Assembly (NCBI GenBank): GCA_900556515.1
Contig: USPH01000011.1
Span: forward strand, 1-13,377
Direction: 5' to 3'
Length of the DNA stretch: 13,377 nt
Source of the DNA: an uncultured Collinsella sp.
GTDB lineage: Bacteria > Actinomycetota > Coriobacteriia > Coriobacteriales > Coriobacteriaceae
Within the stretch, counting starts at the first letter, position 1. Each line of letters starts with the position of its first letter. This document shows, one piece after another, positions 10,742-13,377 of this stretch. The notes under the pieces are model-generated. The model saw only the letters and a list, made by a program, of their open reading frames with translations, was not told the DNA's origin and searched no databases. The translations under genes were made by a program, and so were the position numbers.

Positions 10742-11518
10742 CTATTCGCTCAGGGGGCGCAAGGATGCTTCTTCGAAGTGGAAGACGCGCAAGCCGCTCT
10801 CGGTCTCAATGCATGCGCGGCCGCAATCGTCGACCGTTCTAAATATGCCTCGTGCCAGCTCGTCTCCAGCGGGGAAGCGGGCGATAACGTGCTTCCCGAT
10901 CCAATTGAGGTGAGCGATATATTCGTCGTGGACGGGCGCGAGCGGACCGGCGTCTTCTTCCTTGGCGTTGAGGCGCTCTGCCCAGGTATCTACAGCGTCT
11001 ATAACTGCGTGATAGACCTCATCGAGGAGCATGTCGACGGCGGGAACGCTCTCGTTGAGGTCCGAGAGGCCAATTGCCGCCAGGCCGCCATCGGGCACCT
11101 CTTGGGGCGTGTAGTTTACGTTGACACCAATGCCGCAGACGGCGAAAGGTTTGCCTTCGTTATCGCGTGCGGCCTCGACCAGAATGCCGCCGAGCTTGCG
11201 TCCTCGCGCGACCAGGTCGTTGGGCCATTTGAGGCCAATCTCGTTTGCAAGACCCTGCTTTTCGAGTGCTTCGAGCACCGCTAGGCCGCTGACGGCGGCA
11301 AGACCAGAGTACTTTGCGGGATTAACGCATGGACGCAGGACAATCGAAAGCAATAGGTTGCCGGCGGTTGAATCCCACTTGTGGCCGCGCCGGCCGCGTC
11401 CTGCCGTTTGCGCGCGGGCGGCAAGTCCTGTGCCGTGCGGCGCACCCTGTTTTCCTGCCTCGAGCAGGTCATCGTTGGTCGATCCGGTTACGTCGACAAT
11501 CGTTAATTGGGCATCCAT
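10742..11518 (-). CDS. birA: biotin--[acetyl-CoA-carboxylase] ligase, without DNA-binding domain
   Basis: A 258-residue biotin-protein ligase. ATG 11518 is the only good start, with AGGAGG at 11530-11535; the frame is open upstream but without a start that fits. It makes biotinoyl-AMP and transfers biotin to the carboxyl carrier of acetyl-CoA carboxylase. The biotin/ATP loop GRGRRG (residues 40-45) in AGRGRRGHKWDSTAGN, the catalytic-lysine motif KWPND (97-101), RKLGGILVE and GIGVNVNY are present, followed by the small C-terminal SH3-like domain. The N-terminal winged helix of E. coli BirA is missing, so this is a group I ligase that should not bind the biotin operator itself. It is divergent from fabH, which fits a role in supplying malonyl-CoA synthesis. 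Confidence 0.93.
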   Translation of the reverse strand: MDAQLTIVDVTGSTNDDLLEAGKQGAPHGTGLAARAQTAGRGRRGHKWDSTAGNLLLSIVLRPCVNPAKYSGLAAVSGLAVLEALEKQGLANEIGLKWPNDLVARGRKLGGILVEAARDNEGKPFAVCGIGVNVNYTPQEVPDGGLAAIGLSDLNESVPAVDMLLDEVYHAVIDAVDTWAERLNAKEEDAGPLAPVHDEYIAHLNWIGKHVIARFPAGDELARGIFRTVDDCGRACIETESGLRVFHFEEASLRPLSE

Positions 11519-11611
11519 AGCGGCTGCTACCTCCTTATTGAATAAGTGAATGACGCAATGGTGTCGAGAGATATACACAATGTGAAGCCTTTGTCGCATT
11601 TGGACAATTTA

Positions 11612-11677
11612 ATGTTAACACGTCAACAAAGACTGAAATGCGTTACCCTCTCTTGGTCGATGTAAACACGTCAACAA
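11612..11677. promoter_or_regulatory. two near-identical operator-like sites between birA and fabH
   Basis: An 18-nt sequence occurs at 11612-11629 (ATGTTAACACGTCAACAA) and again at 11660-11677 with one difference, start to start 48 bp. Its core, GTTAACACGTCAAC, is an imperfect palindrome of GTTRAC-type half-sites, as expected for a dimeric repressor. The second copy ends four bases before the fabH ribosome-binding region. No clear -35/-10 pair with good spacing was found on either strand; a -10-like TTTAAT is at 11608-11613. On the minus strand each copy contains TTGACG. The bound protein is not identified. Confidence 0.6.
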
Positions 11678-11694
11678 CTCAAAGGAGGCTAGTG

Positions 11695-12654
11695 ATGGGT
11701 TTCACGATTCTTGGAACAGGCTCGGCGCTTCCTGAGCGCAGTGTTTCCAATGACGAGCTGTCTGAGTTCCTCGATACCTCGGATGAGTGGATTTTTACCC
11801 GCACAGGTATCAAGAGCCGCCACGTCTGTACCACCGAGTCACTTGACGACCTTGCCGTAGCGGCGAGCGAGCGGGCACTCCAGGTGTCCGGAATCGACGC
11901 GAGCCAGCTGGATCTGATCGTCTGCTCGACGACGACGGGTGACCACCTTGTTCCCGCTGAGGCGTGTGCCGTTGCTGAGCGACTAGGAGCGGCGTGCCCT
12001 GCCTTCGATGTCTCGGCGGCCTGTGCCGGCTTCGTGTTTGCGCTCGATGTCGCCGAGGGCTATATCGAGCGCGGTCGTGCCGAGCGCGTGCTTATCGTTG
12101 CTGCTGAGCAGATGACGCGCGCGCTCGACTGGACCGACCGCGCCACCTGCGTGCTCTTTGGCGATGGGGCAGGCGCCGCAGTGATTGGGGCTGGGGGAGA
12201 CAGCCCCCTTGCCGTTGAGCTTTCGACGGCGCCCGACGTCGAGACGTTACACGTTCCCGGTCTGGTCGGCACCTCGCCGTTTAAGGCTTCCGCAGATAGC
12301 AAGAGCGTGCTGTCCATGAATGGCCGCCGCGTGTTCAAGTTCGGCGTCAACGCCATCTGCGACACGGTCCATAAGCTTGCGGGCGATGCGGGCATTTCGG
12401 TCGAAGACATCGACCATTTTGTATTCCATCAGGCTAACGAACGAATCCTGAGTCAGGCGGTCAAGCGCCTCGGCGTGCCAGATGAGCGCGTGGTTCGAAC
12501 GCTGCGCGAGACCGGCAACATTTCGAGCGCCTGCATTCCCTTTGCGCTTGACCGTCTGGCACGCACCGACGCACTGAATGCGGGCGACACCATCGCCCTC
12601 GTTGGATTTGGCGCCGGCCTGGATATAGGTGGCTATCTGCTTCGTTGGAAGTAG
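11695..12654 (+). CDS. fabH: beta-ketoacyl-ACP synthase III
   Basis: A 319-residue FabH, the normal length, from ATG 11695, 6 nt after AGGAGG (11683-11688). An in-frame ATG at 11638 is rejected because it would run through the operator-like repeat and lacks a binding site. FabH condenses a short acyl-CoA primer with malonyl-ACP to begin type II fatty acid synthesis. The Cys-His-Asn triad is visible: Cys110 in DVSAACAGF, His245 in FHQAN, and Asn275 in ETGNISSACIP. The CoA-binding segment DEWIFTRTGIKSRH is at about residues 30-43. The C-terminus GFGAGLDIGGYLLRW is typical. Primer choice (acetyl or branched) cannot be told from the sequence by eye. It is the first gene of the fab operon; acpP follows after 50 bp. 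Confidence 0.97.
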   Translation: MGFTILGTGSALPERSVSNDELSEFLDTSDEWIFTRTGIKSRHVCTTESLDDLAVAASERALQVSGIDASQLDLIVCSTTTGDHLVPAEACAVAERLGAACPAFDVSAACAGFVFALDVAEGYIERGRAERVLIVAAEQMTRALDWTDRATCVLFGDGAGAAVIGAGGDSPLAVELSTAPDVETLHVPGLVGTSPFKASADSKSVLSMNGRRVFKFGVNAICDTVHKLAGDAGISVEDIDHFVFHQANERILSQAVKRLGVPDERVVRTLRETGNISSACIPFALDRLARTDALNAGDTIALVGFGAGLDIGGYLLRWK

Positions 12655-12704
12655 TTGCACATAGGAAAAAAACGCCCCTAGGGCACAAACAAAGGAGAAC
12701 TACC

Positions 12705-12941
12705 ATGGCAGATCAGAAGACCTTCGAGCGCGTTTGCGACGTTATCCGCGAGACCGCCGGTCTTGACGATGTCGAGATGAAGCCCGAGTCCACGCTCGAG
12801 GAGATTGGTCTCGACAGCCTGGGCACCGTCGAGATCCTCGTCGCCGTCGAGGACGAGTTTGGCATCCAGCTCGATACCGAGGAGAACCCCAAGACGGTCG
12901 GCGAGTTCGCCGATACGGTCGAGGCGGCATTGGAGAAGTAG
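12705..12941 (+). CDS. acpP: acyl carrier protein
   Basis: A 78-residue acidic acyl carrier protein from ATG 12705, with AAAGGAG at 12691-12697. It carries growing acyl chains on a phosphopantetheine arm attached to Ser38 in the motif IGLDSLGTVEILVAVEDEFG. The four-helix pattern, the acidic helix II and the length all match the fatty-acid ACP family. It sits between fabH and fabK with a 2-base gap to fabK, so it belongs to fatty acid synthesis and not to a polyketide or non-ribosomal system. The frame is open upstream to 12645, within the fabH end, but the ribosome-binding site selects 12705. Confidence 0.97.
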   Translation: MADQKTFERVCDVIRETAGLDDVEMKPESTLEEIGLDSLGTVEILVAVEDEFGIQLDTEENPKTVGEFADTVEAALEK

Positions 12942-12943
12942 AG

Positions 12944-13328
12944 ATGCTCAAGACTCCTCTCTGCGATCTGCTCGGCATCGAAAAGCCCGTGTTCCAGGGC
13001 GGTATGGCCTGGATTGCCGATGCCTCGCTGGCGTCCGCAGTGTCCGAGGCGGGTGGCTTAGGCATCATCGCGGCCATGAACGCCGACGCCAACTGGCTTC
13101 GCGACCAGATTCATGAGCTGCGCGCCAAGACGGATAAGCCCTTTGGCGTCAACGTCATGCTCATGAGCCCGTTTGCCGACGAGGTCGCGCAGGTCGTGAT
13201 TGACGAGCGAGTGCCGGTCGTCGTGACGGGCGCCGGCAATCCCGCCAAGTACATGAAGGCGTGGAACGAGGCGGGCATCAAGGTCATCCCGGTCGTTGCC
13301 TCGGTGGCGCTGGCGCGTCTCGTGGCGC
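12944..13328 (+). CDS. fabK: enoyl-ACP reductase II (FMN-dependent), N-terminal part
   Basis: The first 128 codons of FabK, from ATG 12944, 2 bases after the acpP stop, with GGAG at 12932-12935. FabK is an FMN flavoprotein that reduces trans-2-enoyl-ACP in the last step of each elongation cycle. PVFQGGMAWIADASLASAVS, EAGGLGIIAA, KPFGVNVMLMSPF and VVVTGAGNPAKYM match the FabK/nitronate monooxygenase barrel, and the fab context favours FabK over nitronate monooxygenase. The family is about 310-320 residues, so some 60% is missing. The frame continues past 13328, but those codons come from sequencing adapter and are not part of the gene. FabK in place of FabI is known to give insensitivity to triclosan. 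Confidence 0.93.
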
Positions 13329-13377
13329 CTGTCTCTTATACACATCTCCGAGCCCACGAGACATGCGCAGATCTCGT
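13329..13377 (+). other. Illumina Nextera adapter contamination at contig end
   Basis: CTGTCTCTTATACACATCT (13329-13347) is the Tn5 mosaic end, CCGAGCCCACGAGAC (13348-13362) is the rest of the Nextera read-2 adapter, ATGCGCAG (13363-13370) fits an 8-base i7 index, and ATCTCGT (13371-13377) is the start of the P7 sequence. This is library-preparation DNA left untrimmed, not chromosome. It fuses artefactual residues (VSYTHLRAHET) to the fabK frame. Confidence 0.98.

Noticed and set aside
10664..11284. A 206-codon plus-strand frame opposite birA
   Set aside because: It is antisense to a ligase with all motifs intact, and begins inside the rpsJ terminator.
11612..11677. The two 18-nt copies as a CRISPR array
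   Set aside because: Only two copies, short repeat, 30-nt gap in a promoter region and no cas genes; an operator pair fits better.
11638..11694. Upstream start of fabH at 11638
   Set aside because: It would translate the second operator-like repeat and has no ribosome-binding site; AGGAGG selects 11695.
12676..12683. Palindrome CCCTAGGG between fabH and acpP
   Set aside because: Too short for a stable stem and with no T run; no role can be supported.
13058..13357. Minus-strand frame starting MGSEMCIRDR
   Set aside because: Its start lies in the sequencing adapter and the rest is antisense to fabK.

Overview
The window is high-GC bacterial chromosome from an actinobacterium. I place it in the Coriobacteriia, most likely Collinsella or a close relative. 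The basis is recognised protein character: an actinobacterial-type helical insertion in beta', long acidic tails on beta and beta', FabK rather than FabI as the enoyl-ACP reductase, and strong GC-ending codon bias. No database search was possible, so the genus is an inference.

Layout. Positions 1-4848 hold the 3' end of rpoB, complete rpoC and a strong intrinsic terminator. Positions 4849-6572 hold a separate two-gene unit encoding an ECF sigma factor and an overlapping single-pass membrane anti-sigma-like protein. It has a sigma-W-type candidate promoter and its own terminator, and its codon use is less biased than that of its neighbours. Positions 6573-7089 have no convincing gene but carry two inverted-repeat structures, one with 39-nt arms. 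A good promoter at 7090 then starts a compact str-type operon, rpsL-rpsG-fusA-rpsJ, closed by a terminator at 10650-10687. tuf is missing from this operon, and rpsJ is cut off from the rest of the S10 operon. Positions 10742-11518 (minus strand) encode a biotin-protein ligase without the DNA-binding domain. It is divergent from a type II fatty-acid synthesis operon, fabH-acpP-fabK, which runs off the window. The shared intergenic region holds two near-identical 18-bp imperfectly palindromic sites.

The last 49 bases (13329-13377) are not genomic. They are an Illumina Nextera read-2 adapter with an 8-base index and the start of the P7 sequence. The fabK frame is therefore real only to 13328.

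How the parts relate. Most of the window is core transcription, translation and lipid-synthesis machinery. BirA biotinylates the carboxyl carrier that feeds malonyl-CoA to the FabH/ACP/FabK pathway, so the divergent pair is functionally coherent. The observations most worth following are the C-terminal helix-hairpin-helix domain on beta' that resembles the RNA polymerase alpha CTD, the paired operator-like sites at birA/fabH, the large inverted repeat before rpsL, arginine at S12 position 88 (a streptomycin-resistance residue), and the broken str-S10 linkage.
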